A stretch of 64,000 nt of DNA from Pseudomonadota bacterium (GTDB lineage Bacteria; Pseudomonadota; Gammaproteobacteria; Arenicellales; UBA868). This document shows, piece after piece, positions 31,563-41,270 of this stretch (the first letter of the stretch is position 1; each line of letters opens with the position of its first letter). Where the stretch lies: the NCBI GenBank assembly GCA_018672825.1, contig JABHUE010000063.1:1-64000 (forward strand), in the 5' to 3' direction. The position numbers and the translations under genes are program-made. The notes beneath the pieces are model-generated. The model had not been told where the DNA came from. It saw only the letters and a list, made by a program, of their open reading frames with translations, and ran no database searches.

Positions 31563-32948
31563 TTAATAATCGGGCGTTTCGAACGGTGCAGCGTAGTTCT
31601 CAAAACGAGTAAATTCTCCGCGAAAAGTCAGTCGAACTGTGCCTATTGGCCCATTCCTCTGTTTGGCGACGATCAACTCCGCAGTTCCTTTTTCTGGACT
31701 ATCTTCGTTATAGACCTCGTCTCTATAAATAAACAAAATAAGGTCAGCGTCCTGCTCAATTGCGCCAGATTCTCTAAGATCCGACATGATGGGTCGCTTG
31801 TTAGGGCGTTGCTCGAGGCCGCGATTAAGCTGTGATAACACCGCAACGGGTACCCGGGCTTCTTTGGCGATAATCTTTAACGCACGAGTGATATTCGATA
31901 CTTCAACCGTTCTGTTCTCGGCGCTTTCACCAGTCTGCATTAACTGGAGATAATCAACAATAACCAAACCCAGCTTACCGTGCTCACGGGTCAGACGGCG
32001 AACTCGACTGCGAAGCTCGGATGGTGTTAATGCAGCCGAATCGTCCACAAAGATTGGAGCTTGATCAAGCAACCCCATTGCTGAGGTCAGCCGAGGCCAG
32101 TCGTCCTGGTGAAGCTGTCCGGTTCGAACGCGGTGAGCATTAATTCTTCCCAACGAAGATAACATTCTCATTGCCAACTGCTGCCCTGGCATCTCCATGC
32201 TAAAAACCGCTACGGGAAGTTTCGAGCCAACCGCCGCGTTCTCCGCGAGATTCATCGCCAACGATGTTTTCCCCATTGAAGGACGTCCTGCAATGACCAC
32301 TAAATCTGACTCCTGCAGGCCCGAAGTGAGATTGTCCAGATCCTTAAACCCGGTTGAGACCCCGGTGATACCAGCACCCGATTGAAACAATTCTTCAATT
32401 CGATCAACCGCTTGGGTCAGAAGGCCCTGAATATCTTGAAAGCCCGCTAGAGATCTTCGATCTGAATCAGAAATACTAAAAACAGCCTTCTCAGCGAAGT
32501 CGATTAATGCCTCGGTGTCCAGTCCCTCTGGCTGATAGGCCTTATCCGAAATTGCGGCCGCGGCGTCCAATAATGCTCGCAATACAGAACGCTCTCTGAC
32601 GATACGGGCATAGGCGGTAACGTTTGTCGTTCCTGGCGTCCTATTGGCGAGTTCTCCCAGATAGGCTAACCCACCTGACTGCTCAAGCGTTCCTTTATTT
32701 TTCAGCCATTCAGAAGTGGTAACAACATCAACCGGATGACCACCTTCCTGAAGCGTCTTAACCGCGAGAAAGATTTCTTTGTGGGCGCGCAGATAGAAAT
32801 CATCGCTCTTAACAAGATCAGCGACCTCATCCCACCGCCGCGTATCGACGAGTAGCCCACCGAGAACTGACTGCTCAGCCTCTGGTGCCTGAGGGGGCAA
32901 TCTAGAGGAGGAGACAACCTCACTAGGGCGAAAAAATTGCTGGGCCAT
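31563..32948 (-). CDS. dnaB: replicative DNA helicase DnaB
   Basis: 461 residues. It unwinds DNA ahead of the fork as a hexamer. N-terminal primase-interaction domain begins at PQAPEAEQSVLGGLL; the RecA-like domain has Walker A GRPSMGKTSLAMN near residue 223 and Walker B LVIVDYLQLM near 330, then SDLRESGAIEQDADLILFIYRD. No intein or insertion is seen. In E. coli dnaB and the rpsF-rpsR-rplI operon are on the same chromosome arm; here they are adjacent, 141 bases apart and co-directional. Confidence 0.97.
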   Translation of the reverse strand: MAQQFFRPSEVVSSSRLPPQAPEAEQSVLGGLLVDTRRWDEVADLVKSDDFYLRAHKEIFLAVKTLQEGGHPVDVVTTSEWLKNKGTLEQSGGLAYLGELANRTPGTTNVTAYARIVRERSVLRALLDAAAAISDKAYQPEGLDTEALIDFAEKAVFSISDSDRRSLAGFQDIQGLLTQAVDRIEELFQSGAGITGVSTGFKDLDNLTSGLQESDLVVIAGRPSMGKTSLAMNLAENAAVGSKLPVAVFSMEMPGQQLAMRMLSSLGRINAHRVRTGQLHQDDWPRLTSAMGLLDQAPIFVDDSAALTPSELRSRVRRLTREHGKLGLVIVDYLQLMQTGESAENRTVEVSNITRALKIIAKEARVPVAVLSQLNRGLEQRPNKRPIMSDLRESGAIEQDADLILFIYRDEVYNEDSPEKGTAELIVAKQRNGPIGTVRLTFRGEFTRFENYAAPFETPDY

Positions 32949-33089
32949 TACAAGAAAGGTCGCGTATCAGGGGCTAACAAGCGATCTATTCTAGACAACC
33001 TGGGCATCCTTTAACAGAGCACCACGATTACTCTTAAGAACGGGCCAGTCAGCGGAGTGTTTGGCAGAACTCGACCCCACTTTCGACCA

Positions 33090-33593
33090 TCACTCCGACG
33101 GCGTGCTCGCCTCTTCTAACGATCCATCAGATTCAGTGACACCATCCTGATTCTCAGCTTCAACTATTACTGCAAGCGAGGCGCTTACCTCAGGATGAAG
33201 CAGGACCATTACGCTATGTTCACCAAGGGTTTTGAGTGGGCCGTCCGGCATCGAAACCTCAGCTCGCTCAATCGAAATTTCAGCCGCTTGCAGCAGTTCT
33301 GCGATATCCCCGGGAGTAACAGAGCCAAACAACTTCCCCTCTTCTCCAGCGAGACGCTTCACCGTGAGTCTATCCGGCAGTAACGTTGCTTTAGCCTTTG
33401 CCGCGTCGAGCCGCTCAGAGTCAAGCTGCGCCAGTTCCCGACGACGCGCTTCAACTTTTTCTTTTGCATCTGAGCTTGCTGGAACTGCCTTACCTTGAGG
33501 AATAAGGAAATTTCGGCCGTAACCCGACTTTACGCTCACAATGTCACCCAGTTCCCCGAGGTTCTGAATGCGCTCAAGTAGTATTAAATCCAT
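33090..33593 (-). CDS. rplI: 50S ribosomal protein L9 with acidic tail
   Basis: 167 residues against 149 in E. coli. N-terminal domain MDLILLERIQNLGELGDIVSVKSGYGRNFLIPQGKA is typical L9, followed by the connecting helix and the C-terminal rRNA-binding domain. The final 20 or so residues (NQDGVTESDGSLEEASTPSE) are an acidic extension. The frame is open to 33635 but ATG 33593 is the family start and has GAGAG just upstream. Third gene of the rpsF-rpsR-rplI operon. Confidence 0.95.
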   Translation of the reverse strand: MDLILLERIQNLGELGDIVSVKSGYGRNFLIPQGKAVPASSDAKEKVEARRRELAQLDSERLDAAKAKATLLPDRLTVKRLAGEEGKLFGSVTPGDIAELLQAAEISIERAEVSMPDGPLKTLGEHSVMVLLHPEVSASLAVIVEAENQDGVTESDGSLEEASTPSE

Positions 33594-33603
33594 CGTATCG
33601 CTC

Positions 33604-33828
33604 TCAGTGATGATCGGTATAGGGAAGAAGCGCAAGAAAGCGCGCCCGTTTTATCGCGGTCGCTAGCTGGCGCTGATATCGCGCTTTTGTGCCAGTATTT
33701 CGACTCGGCATAATCTTGCCCGTTTCGGTAATATAAGCATTCAGTGTGTCTAAATCCTTATAGTCAATTTCCTCCACGCCCAGCGCGGTGAACCTGCAAA
33801 ATTTTCTGCGTTTATTCATACGATTCAT
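33604..33828 (-). CDS. rpsR: 30S ribosomal protein S18
   Basis: 74 residues. Family core [20 protein letters not shown] and [25 protein letters not shown] are complete. ATGA overlap with the rpsF stop gives coupling to its heterodimer partner S6. The first ATG or the one three codons later may be used. Its N-terminal residue after Met removal would be a substrate for RimI-type acetylation; a rimI gene is at 38465-38938. Confidence 0.96.
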   Translation of the reverse strand: MNRMNKRRKFCRFTALGVEEIDYKDLDTLNAYITETGKIMPSRNTGTKARYQRQLATAIKRARFLALLPYTDHH

Positions 33829-34313
33829 TGTTTGCTTTCTCCTTCACTATCTTCACTTTGAGTGGGCTCAACCGGCGCTTCGGTTGCGGTTTCATGAGTG
33901 GTGGCAACCGGCGCTTCGGTTGCGGCTTCATGAGTGGTGGCAACCGGGGTTGACTCCGCGGCTGGAGCAGACACTTCTGGCTCATCGCCATCATCGGAAG
34001 CATCTAACAAAGGTGATGCTGCTGTCACCGCTGAATCGCGACGCATGACCAGATTGCGAAGAACAGCATCGCTAAACTTAAACATACTGCTAATTTCGTC
34101 AAGCGTAGGCTGATCGCACTCGATATTCATCAGCACATAGTGGGCTTTATGAACTTTATCAATATTGTAGGCCAGGTGACGACGCCCCCAGTCTTCGAGC
34201 CGATGAACGACGCCACCGCTGCCTTCGATGACGCTTCGATACTTATCTACCATGGCGGGGACTTGCTCACTCTGATCCGGATGAACAAGAAAAACGACTT
34301 CATAATGTCGCAT
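33825..34313 (-). CDS. rpsF: 30S ribosomal protein S6 with repeat-bearing acidic tail
   Basis: 162 residues against about 131-135 in E. coli. The S6 ferredoxin-like core covers residues 1-95 ([39 protein letters not shown]). The rest is a low-complexity acidic tail with a 12-residue repeat of the form [12 protein letters not shown] present about twice, then ending [10 protein letters not shown]. Some S6 proteins have C-terminal Glu residues that are extended by RimK; whether this tail is modified is unknown. Confidence 0.95.
   Translation of the reverse strand: MRHYEVVFLVHPDQSEQVPAMVDKYRSVIEGSGGVVHRLEDWGRRHLAYNIDKVHKAHYVLMNIECDQPTLDEISSMFKFSDAVLRNLVMRRDSAVTAASPLLDASDDGDEPEVSAPAAESTPVATTHEAATEAPVATTHETATEAPVEPTQSEDSEGESKQ
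33868..33950 (-). repeat. 36-bp tandem repeat inside rpsF
   Basis: A 36-base unit recurs about 2.3 times (period anchors at 33872, 33908 and 33944). The two full copies are nearly identical, differing at a few positions such as gcggtttcat versus gcggcttcat. The period is a multiple of three, so copy number changes keep the frame and only lengthen or shorten the S6 tail by 12 residues. Confidence 0.9.
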
Positions 34314-34336
34314 TAAAATCTCCTTTCGGTTAAAGC

Positions 34337-34384
34337 CTCCCGTCTAATTACGGTGAGACAAGGAGCAGGCGCTTAGCGCCGTGC
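34337..34384 (-). promoter_or_regulatory. candidate S6:S18-binding leader of rpsF
   Basis: The leader RNA has a hairpin at its 5' end (GGCGC, loop TAA, GCGCC, 34368-34380, extended by flanking GCA/TGC), followed by a second hairpin 34337-34365 in which CTCC..GTCT pairs with AGAC..GGAG around a loop containing ACCG. A structured motif before rpsF that binds the S6:S18 complex through a CCG element mimicking 16S rRNA is widespread in bacteria. The match here is by position and the CCG loop, not by alignment. Confidence 0.5.
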
Positions 34385-34391
34385 GGGGCGT

Positions 34392-34420
34392 ATTCTAGCG
34401 GTTGAACGGTAAAGCGACAA
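34392..34420 (-). promoter_or_regulatory. sigma-70-type promoter of the rpsF-rpsR-rplI operon
   Basis: TTGTCG (34415-34420) and TAGAAT (34392-34397) are separated by 17 bases. The expected start point near 34385 lies directly before the first leader hairpin. It sits in the 123-base gap between acs and rpsF. Confidence 0.65.
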
Positions 34421-34436
34421 GAATGTATCTCAATCC

Positions 34437-36374
34437 TTACAAAACTGCTCGATTCTCGATAAGCTGGTCAACCACTGCGGGCTCCGCCAGCGTTGATATA
34501 TCCCCAAGATTATCTAATTCATTTGCCGCGATCTTCCTCAGAATTCTACGCATAATCTTCCCAGAGCGGGTTTTAGGCAGACCGGGTGCCCACTGAATAA
34601 GATCAGGGCTCGCAATCGGACCAATTTCTGATCTGACCAAGGCGATTAACTCTACTCTTAATTCATCACTTGGCTCGATTCCGGCCATTAGCGTGACATA
34701 GGCATAGATTCCCTGCCCCTTAATATCATGGGGATAACCGACCACCGCCGCTTCAGCAACTTGGGCATGAAGCACCAATGCACTCTCGACCTCTGCGGTA
34801 CCCATTCGATGCCCCGAGACATTAATGACATCATCAACCCGACCGGTGATCCACCAGTATCCGTCTTCATCTCGCCTTGCGCCATCACCCGTCATATAAA
34901 ATCCGGGGTACGTTGAAAAATAAGTCTGAATAAATCGTTCGTGATCCCCGTATACCGTTCGCATTTGACCCGGCCACGAACGGGTAAGCACTAAGTTGCC
35001 CGAGTTGGGCCCTTCCAGCTCATTCCCGTCTGCATCGAGCAATGCAGGCTCGACTCCAAAAAATGGACGAGTTGCCGATCCTGGCTTCAAATCGGTTGCG
35101 CCCGGCAGAGGCGTGATCATGATGCCACCGGTTTCGGTTTGCCACCAGGTGTCGACAATTGGACAGCGCTGCTCACCCACGGTTTTAAAGTACCATTCCC
35201 ATGCTTCTGGATTGATCGGCTCCCCTACTGTACCCAGCAACCGGAGACTTTCTCTAGAGGTTGACGCCACCGGTCCATCCCCTTGGCTCATCAATGCCCG
35301 AATAGCCGTCGGCGCGGTGTAAAAAATATTAACCTGATGCTTATCGACAACTTGCCAGAATCGCGAAGCATCGGGGTAAGTCGGAACGCCCTCGAACATG
35401 AGCGTTGTCGCCCCATTTGCCAGCGGTCCATACAAGATATAACTGTGTCCTGTAATCCAACCAACGTCCGCGGTACACCAATAAATATCGCCAGGGTGAT
35501 AATCAAATACATAGTGGTGAGTCATTGCCGCGTAAAGTTGATACCCTCCAGTGGTATGCAAGACCCCTTTTGGTTTCCCCGTCGAACCTGAGGTATACAG
35601 GATAAAAAGGGGGTCTTCCGCGTCCATGGGTTCAGCGGGACACTCTGCTGATGCAGACGCTATCGCTTCCTGATACCAAACGTCCCGATCACCGCCTGAA
35701 GGCACATCATTACCTGTTCGACGAACAATCACCGTGGTATGCACATTAGCGCATCCTTCGAGCGCTTTTTCCACATTTGCCTTTAACGGAACTGGTTTCC
35801 CACCGCGAGGTCCCTCATCAGCTGTAATCACCACTTGACAGTCTGAATCTAGGATACGGTCTCTCAGCGCTTCCGGCGAAAAGCCCCCGAACACGACTGA
35901 ATGAACCGCACCGATTCGAGCGCACGCCAACATCGCGACAGCAGCTTCTGGAATCATCGGCATATAAATTGATACCCGATCACCCTTGGTCACCCCACGA
36001 CTTTTGAGGACATTCGAGAATCGACAAACCTCCTCATGCAGCTCGTGGTAACTTATTTTTCGATCTTCCGAGGGATCATCGCCCTCCCAAATGATTGCAA
36101 TTTGATCGCCTCGGGTCTCGAGATGGCGGTCAACACAGTTATAAGCCGCATTGACTTTTGCGCCTTCAAACCAGCGAATATCACCCTTGTAATAATCCCA
36201 AGAGCTAACAGTCTTCCAGGGGGAAAACCAAGTAACGAATTTTTCAGCCTGAGCAGCCCAGAACGAATCTGGATCGTCGATGGATTGTCGGTACATGACC
36301 TCGTATTGATCGGCATTCATATGTGAACGATCCGAAAATTTCGGTATTACTTTATAAACAGTTTCTTCACCCAC
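34437..36374 (-). CDS. acs: acetyl-CoA synthetase
   Basis: 645 residues. It activates acetate to acetyl-CoA via acetyl-AMP. The AMP-binding signature [19 protein letters not shown] is near residue 261; [20 protein letters not shown] is the hinge region; [11 protein letters not shown] near the C-terminus carries the catalytic Lys that is acetylated in regulation of the Salmonella enzyme. The start is GTG preceded by GAGGA. Alone between the rpsF operon and dnaQ; a TATACT box about 95 bases upstream is a possible -10 element. Confidence 0.96.
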   Translation of the reverse strand: MGEETVYKVIPKFSDRSHMNADQYEVMYRQSIDDPDSFWAAQAEKFVTWFSPWKTVSSWDYYKGDIRWFEGAKVNAAYNCVDRHLETRGDQIAIIWEGDDPSEDRKISYHELHEEVCRFSNVLKSRGVTKGDRVSIYMPMIPEAAVAMLACARIGAVHSVVFGGFSPEALRDRILDSDCQVVITADEGPRGGKPVPLKANVEKALEGCANVHTTVIVRRTGNDVPSGGDRDVWYQEAIASASAECPAEPMDAEDPLFILYTSGSTGKPKGVLHTTGGYQLYAAMTHHYVFDYHPGDIYWCTADVGWITGHSYILYGPLANGATTLMFEGVPTYPDASRFWQVVDKHQVNIFYTAPTAIRALMSQGDGPVASTSRESLRLLGTVGEPINPEAWEWYFKTVGEQRCPIVDTWWQTETGGIMITPLPGATDLKPGSATRPFFGVEPALLDADGNELEGPNSGNLVLTRSWPGQMRTVYGDHERFIQTYFSTYPGFYMTGDGARRDEDGYWWITGRVDDVINVSGHRMGTAEVESALVLHAQVAEAAVVGYPHDIKGQGIYAYVTLMAGIEPSDELRVELIALVRSEIGPIASPDLIQWAPGLPKTRSGKIMRRILRKIAANELDNLGDISTLAEPAVVDQLIENRAVL

Positions 36375-36490
36375 TCTATTTTCCTCACATAAATCTACGA
36401 GCGTCTTTATTTACGCTAGCAGTTGAACCAAAAGCATCCGCCCGCACACCTGATCACCCCTAACTGGCAATCCAGTATAACTTCGATCAC

Positions 36491-37174
36491 CTACCAAAGA
36501 CTTTTATTGCCGAGCAAGTCAATCCATTTCTGATGCGCTTCATTTTCATCAGCAGAGGCGCGAACAATCGGAAACGTGTCTTTCCTGTTTTTATATTTCG
36601 TCGAGGCGAGACTGGCTTTATTTGCGACTTCACGATGATCATTGAGGGAGAGTAGCGTCTGTCCACCCGTCATTGCGAGATAGACATCAGAAAGAATCTC
36701 GGCATCCAACAGTGCTCCATGAAGCTCGCGACCACTGTTGTCAACGCTATATCTACGGCATAACGCATCCAAACTGTTTCTCTGTCCCGGATGCATCTCG
36801 CGCGCCAGCCTGAGAGAGTCGGTGACGCGACAGATATCTTCAATTTTCTGATCCAAACCTAAAATCTCCAACTCGCGATTAAGAAATCCGATATCGAACG
36901 TCGCGTTATGGATAACGAGCTCATTTCCTTTTATAAACTCTAAAAAACTATCCGCTATTTCCGCAAAAACCGGCTTATCTGATAAAAATTCAGATGAAAT
37001 ACCGTGCACTTCTTGAGCGCCCGGGTCAATACTCCTTCCCGGATTCAGATAACTGTGAAATTTATGATCCGTATGCTTTCGTTGCCTAAGACAAACACAT
37101 CCCACCTCGATCACTCGATGACCTTCACCGACCTCAAGGCCCGTCGTTTCGGTATCTAGAACAATTAAATCCAT
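36491..37174 (-). CDS. dnaQ: DNA polymerase III epsilon subunit (3'-5' proofreading exonuclease)
   Basis: 227 residues. Exo I motif VLDTETTGLE at residues 5-14, Exo II IHNATFDIGFLNRE near 90, and Exo III HGALLDAEILSDVYLAM near 150-170, as in DEDDh exonucleases. The C-terminal segment lacks an obvious match but E. coli DnaQ uses it to bind DnaE. It is 4 bases after rnhA, co-directional; E. coli has the same two genes divergent, so the arrangement differs. Confidence 0.93.
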   Translation of the reverse strand: MDLIVLDTETTGLEVGEGHRVIEVGCVCLRQRKHTDHKFHSYLNPGRSIDPGAQEVHGISSEFLSDKPVFAEIADSFLEFIKGNELVIHNATFDIGFLNRELEILGLDQKIEDICRVTDSLRLAREMHPGQRNSLDALCRRYSVDNSGRELHGALLDAEILSDVYLAMTGGQTLLSLNDHREVANKASLASTKYKNRKDTFPIVRASADENEAHQKWIDLLGNKSLW

Positions 37175-37178
37175 CTAA

Positions 37179-37625
37179 TTATGAAATCATCTCGTCGATC
37201 GCCAGATTTGCTAATGCATCTGCGCGCTCATTTTGTGGATGTCCGCTATGACCTTTAACCCAATGCCAACTTACAGCAAGACGTTGAGCCGCTGAATCTA
37301 ACGCCCGCCATAGATCTTGGTTCTTTACAGGCTTCTTGGCCGACGTTCGCCAACCGTTCGCCTTCCATGCCTTAATCCAACTTTCCAAACCATTTTTGAC
37401 ATATTGAGAATCCGTGTAGATTGCCACCGACGCTCCCGACTCTACCGCACCAAGCCCCTGAATCGCTGCGGTGAGTTCCATCCGGTTATTAGTTGTTTGT
37501 TCCTCGGCTCCGTAAAACTCTTGAGCCCCAGACTCGGCCAATATGAGCACGCCCCACCCGCCCGGTCCGGGATTACCACGACAGGCGCCGTCGGTGAAGA
37601 TCTGAATAGTCTTGTAATCGCTCAT
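37179..37625 (-). CDS. rnhA: ribonuclease HI
   Basis: 148 residues. Catalytic acidic residues in IFTDGACRGNPGPGGWG, NNRMELTAAI, and YTDSQYVKNG, plus the basic protrusion helix KAWKANGWRTSAKKPVKNQDLW and GHSGHPQNERADALA. It degrades RNA in hybrids. The ATG overlaps the stop of the upstream methyltransferase by 4 bases. Confidence 0.97.
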   Translation of the reverse strand: MSDYKTIQIFTDGACRGNPGPGGWGVLILAESGAQEFYGAEEQTTNNRMELTAAIQGLGAVESGASVAIYTDSQYVKNGLESWIKAWKANGWRTSAKKPVKNQDLWRALDSAAQRLAVSWHWVKGHSGHPQNERADALANLAIDEMIS

Positions 37626-38419
37626 ATGTATTTCTTATTTTCAGCTCTGCAATGTCGCGAGGTCATGGCCGCAACCGGCGTCGGGCTCGATTTTTTATGG
37701 TGGCTACGATATTCTGATATCCCGATTTTTGCGAGCGATTTTTTTTTCGCGACCACCACATAACTGCCGCCTGTCGATGGCCACCAACGGTCGCCGAACG
37801 CCTCGAGAAAACATAGTTTTTTGAGCACCGAGTTCGAGCTTGAAAGGGGGCGATAAAACGCTATTGCAGCGGAAACCAAGTCAAGGTCCAAGAGTTGAAT
37901 CCAATCCTGAATCCGTCCCACAGACATTAGCTTGCCAAGCGTCGCTCGCTGCCGCCAGCGCTCGTAAAAAAATCGCCGCAAGCCCCACAAGCTCCACTTA
38001 TTAAACCCGCAGATTACCAGATAACCCTCCGGAGCTAACGTCTCGAACGCCTCCCTAAGCACAGAGTGCGGCTCCGGCGTATATTCGAGAAGATAAGCGA
38101 GCACCAACAGGTTAATGCCATGACGGCTAAAAGGTAGCTCGCCCGGTTGTCCGACGACAACGCATTCGGTTCTATCCTGGCAGTCCACGCTTGACTTTAC
38201 AAAAATCGCCTGATCAACGCCTGATAACAGATCAACCGATGACAGACCCACCTGAACCCCAACCTCATAGTAGCCTTCAGGTAGAGAATCTTTAACTAAC
38301 TCTTGGGTCACGCGGGCGAGTTCCCGCCCGAGCGCATTCTCTGCAAAACTTGTTGGAATATCAGTTTGGTAGTCAGGCCTCGTAAAAAAAGGTGGCCCTT
38401 CATGAGCCTCAATAGTCAT
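37622..38419 (-). CDS. YafS-like SAM-dependent methyltransferase
   Basis: 265 residues. A class I methyltransferase fold of the Methyltransf_11 type is suggested by GELPFSRHGINLLVLAYLLEYTPEP, VLREAFETLAPEGYLVICGFN, and position next to rnhA, where E. coli has yafS. Motif I is degenerate (YYEVGVQVG rather than the usual glycine-rich DxGxGxG), so SAM binding is uncertain. The frame allows a TTG start at 38434; I prefer ATG 38419. Substrate unknown; the C-terminal 40 residues are very basic. Confidence 0.75.
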   Translation of the reverse strand: MTIEAHEGPPFFTRPDYQTDIPTSFAENALGRELARVTQELVKDSLPEGYYEVGVQVGLSSVDLLSGVDQAIFVKSSVDCQDRTECVVVGQPGELPFSRHGINLLVLAYLLEYTPEPHSVLREAFETLAPEGYLVICGFNKWSLWGLRRFFYERWRQRATLGKLMSVGRIQDWIQLLDLDLVSAAIAFYRPLSSSNSVLKKLCFLEAFGDRWWPSTGGSYVVVAKKKSLAKIGISEYRSHHKKSSPTPVAAMTSRHCRAENKKYI

Positions 38420-38464
38420 CACTTTATCGTTCAATCTGAATTTTTCATTGGAGGAAAATTTAGT

Positions 38465-38938
38465 TTAGTCCGGCTTGAATTCAAGTGAAAGTACCAGAGC
38501 GTCTTCTTTCGCGGGTCGGCCATAATAATTGGGTCGCCTTCCCAGAAAACGGAAGTCTTTTTTCTGATAAAGCGCTCTGGCGCTACTGTTGCTGGGACGA
38601 ACCTCAAGAAACAATCGGTCTGCCCCTTCCTTTGCCGCCAAAGAAATAGCAAATTCCAAAAAAGAACTCCCAAATCCTCTGCCTTGAGAATCTGGATGAA
38701 TGGCGATATTGAGTAGATGCGATTCCTGGGCCGCTGAGGCAAAAATCAAATATCCAAACACTTCAGGAGATCGAAGAACCCAGCATTCATATCCCGCTTT
38801 CAAGCAGTCGGTGAAAATTGTTTTGCTCCAAGGTGTCGGTGAAACACTCTGCTCTAACGCCACAACCTCCGAGATGTCCGACAACATCATCCGTTCGGGT
38901 GAAAAAGCCCGGGTGAACTCCTCAGGCCGACGAGCCAT
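38465..38938 (-). CDS. rimI: ribosomal-protein-alanine N-acetyltransferase RimI
   Basis: 157 residues, GNAT fold. The acetyl-CoA loop is in HPDSQGRGFGSSFLEFA, and LEVRPSNSSARALYQKKDFRFLGRRPNYY matches the RimI C-terminal half. In E. coli RimI acetylates the N-terminus of S18. It overlaps the uracil-DNA glycosylase gene by 17 bases. In many proteobacteria tsaB is nearby; here it is not. Confidence 0.9.
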   Translation of the reverse strand: MARRPEEFTRAFSPERMMLSDISEVVALEQSVSPTPWSKTIFTDCLKAGYECWVLRSPEVFGYLIFASAAQESHLLNIAIHPDSQGRGFGSSFLEFAISLAAKEGADRLFLEVRPSNSSARALYQKKDFRFLGRRPNYYGRPAKEDALVLSLEFKPD

Positions 38939-39623
38939 TTATTAAAAGCTGTCGTGCGCGATAAAGATCTTTCCAGCTTTCTGGTTTCGCGGCCGGTGAT
39001 TGCAGAAGATACGCCGGATGGTAAGTCGCAATCACTGGCACTCCCGCAACTGCTCGCACCTGACCACTGTTGCGCAATTGACCAGGTGACTCGTTGGTCT
39101 CTAAGAGTGACTGCACTGCAACCTTACCCAGTGCCAAAATAACTTTCGGTTGAATTCGCTCAATCTGTTGGAGCAAGAATGGATTGCAATGGGCTAACTC
39201 TTCGGCTAACGGGTCCCGATCGTCCGGTGGACGACACTTTAGCGCATTTGCAATGTAAACATCTTCAAGCTTGAAGCCGATGCTAAAGAGCATCGAGGCA
39301 AGCAACTGACCGACCCGCCCGACAAATGGAATTCCTTGTCGATCATCCTCAGCACTCGGCGCTTCTCCAACAATCATCAGATTGGCCGGTATTGGGCCTA
39401 CACCAAAAACAGTCGTATACCTTGTGCGATGCAGTCCACACTGCCGACAGGTTTCAACTTGCGTTAACAAATCAGCCATAAGCTGATCATTCTGGATTAA
39501 GTCGCTCTCATCGGTGTTCAAATCCTGTGCAACACCGATCCCGGGCACAGAATGAAAACCAGCATCCCGACTGACCCATTGCGTAATCCCCATTTCCTGG
39601 AGATAGCGGCTTCGGGTATCCAT
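38922..39623 (-). CDS. family 4 uracil-DNA glycosylase (Fe-S type)
   Basis: 233 residues. It excises uracil from DNA. Motif 1 [20 protein letters not shown] and motif 2 HPAYLL are those of family 4 UDGs. Four cysteines for a 4Fe-4S cluster are seen in [18 protein letters not shown] and HCNPFLL. The first 50 residues form a poorly conserved N-terminal extension. Located between leuA and rimI; the UDG-rimI pairing is common in proteobacteria. Confidence 0.88.
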   Translation of the reverse strand: MDTRSRYLQEMGITQWVSRDAGFHSVPGIGVAQDLNTDESDLIQNDQLMADLLTQVETCRQCGLHRTRYTTVFGVGPIPANLMIVGEAPSAEDDRQGIPFVGRVGQLLASMLFSIGFKLEDVYIANALKCRPPDDRDPLAEELAHCNPFLLQQIERIQPKVILALGKVAVQSLLETNESPGQLRNSGQVRAVAGVPVIATYHPAYLLQSPAAKPESWKDLYRARQLLINGSSA

Positions 39624-39635
39624 CTGATTATTTAC

Positions 39636-41183
39636 CTACACCGTCGCGCCACTTTGCGGATTCGTTCTTTTTTGCCCGCTCTGAAGCTTGTTAAGGCCGT
39701 TTACATACGCCTTCACCGAGGCGACGACAATATCCGTGTCTGCTCCCTGACCATTAACAACCCGATCCCCCTCTTGTAGTCGAACGCTTACCTCGCCCTG
39801 GGAATCAGAACCCGCGGTGATGGCATTCACTGAATATAAAAGAAGAATTCGGTCACCGGGAACAATCATTTCGACCGCTTTAAATGCAGCATCCACCAGT
39901 CCATCACCTGTCGCATGGGCGTGCAGGTTTTTACCGGAAGATTCAATCATGAGATCGGCAGTTGGTATCGCACCCGTTTCTGAAAATATTTTTAAACTGA
40001 CATACTTAAGTGATTCAACCCCGCTCCCGAAATCGCCTTCTCCCGCAAGCACTTGAAGGTCGTCGTCAAAAATTTCATGCTTTTTGTCCGCCAGCTCTTT
40101 AAATCGCTGAAACGCCTCACTCAAATCAGCATCATTTTCGAACTCAATATTTAGAGCTAACATCCGCTCCCGAAAAGCATTTCGTCCCGAATGCTTGCCC
40201 AACACAATTTGGTTCGCCGCCCAACCCACATCCTCCGCGCGCATGATCTCATAGGTGTCGCGCTGCTTCAGAACGCCATCCTGATGAATTCCAGCCTCAT
40301 GGGCGAAAGCGTTTGCGCCCACAATCGCTTTGTTCGGTTGCACAGGAAACCCGGTAATACTGGAGACCAGGCGACTTGCTGTCAAAATTTGCGTTGAATC
40401 AAGACGGGTGTCGCATGTAAAGACATCCTGACGAGTCCTGACCGCCATGACGATTTCCTCAAGTGACGCGTTTCCCGCGCGCTCGCCCAGTCCGTTGATC
40501 GTGCACTCCACCTGGCGCGCACCGCTTTGGACCGCAGCCAATGAATTCGCAACTGCGACACCGAGGTCGTTATGACAGTGAACTGAAAAAATGGCCTGAT
40601 CGGCGTTAGGTATTCGGTCTAGTAATCGCGCAAACATTTCGCCAAATTGATTGGGCATCGTGTAACCCACCGTATCCGGAACATTGATCGTACGCGCGCC
40701 AGCCGCGATCACAGCCTCAAATATCCGACACAGAAAATCTTCGTCCGATCGCCCTGCATCCTCCGCTGAGAACTCAACATCGTCAACGAGATTGCGAGCC
40801 TGCGTCACAGCAGAAACCGCCCTCTCAAGCACTTCATCTGGACTCATACGGAGTTTTGCCTTCATATGAATCGGTGAAGTCGCAATAAAGGTGTGGATTC
40901 TTCCGGCATTCGCTTTCCTAATTGCTTCCCCGGCCCGCGCCACATCAGATGGATTCGCTCTTGCAAGGCCACAAATTCGGCTATCAGCGACCTCAGCGGA
41001 CACCATCTCGACCGCTTCAAAATCACCTACGCTAGCCGCTGGAAAACCCGCCTCAATTACATCAACGCGAAGTTTTTCGAGTTGACGAGCAATACGAATT
41101 TTTTCCTGAGCAGTCATGGAGGCTCCAGGACTCTGCTCGCCGTCGCGAAGCGTTGTATCAAAAATTATTAAATGATCAGACAT
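39636..41183 (-). CDS. leuA: 2-isopropylmalate synthase
   Basis: 515 residues. It condenses 2-ketoisovalerate and acetyl-CoA, the first leucine-specific step. N-terminal TIM barrel with [16 protein letters not shown] and the metal ligands in [15 protein letters not shown]; the C-terminal regulatory domain (from about 380) binds leucine for feedback inhibition. An AGGGG lies 9 bases upstream of the ATG. Preceded by a Leu-rich leader peptide, so attenuation control is likely in addition to feedback. Confidence 0.97.
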   Translation of the reverse strand: MSDHLIIFDTTLRDGEQSPGASMTAQEKIRIARQLEKLRVDVIEAGFPAASVGDFEAVEMVSAEVADSRICGLARANPSDVARAGEAIRKANAGRIHTFIATSPIHMKAKLRMSPDEVLERAVSAVTQARNLVDDVEFSAEDAGRSDEDFLCRIFEAVIAAGARTINVPDTVGYTMPNQFGEMFARLLDRIPNADQAIFSVHCHNDLGVAVANSLAAVQSGARQVECTINGLGERAGNASLEEIVMAVRTRQDVFTCDTRLDSTQILTASRLVSSITGFPVQPNKAIVGANAFAHEAGIHQDGVLKQRDTYEIMRAEDVGWAANQIVLGKHSGRNAFRERMLALNIEFENDADLSEAFQRFKELADKKHEIFDDDLQVLAGEGDFGSGVESLKYVSLKIFSETGAIPTADLMIESSGKNLHAHATGDGLVDAAFKAVEMIVPGDRILLLYSVNAITAGSDSQGEVSVRLQEGDRVVNGQGADTDIVVASVKAYVNGLNKLQSGQKRTNPQSGATV

Positions 41184-41270
41184 TATTTATCCCCTAATGA
41201 GCAACAACTATAGCTAAAGCAACAGATTCGAATTTGAATCAGCCGCCATATTTTTTTGAGAAGTTATTTT

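Noticed and set aside
33788-34048. Plus-strand frame with repeated [11 protein letters not shown] units
   Set aside because: It is the antisense image of the tandem repeat in rpsF; the rpsF frame has the family homology and ribosome site.
39515-39530. GTTCAAATCC resembling a tRNA T-loop
   Set aside because: It is inside the uracil-DNA glycosylase gene without the other tRNA arms.
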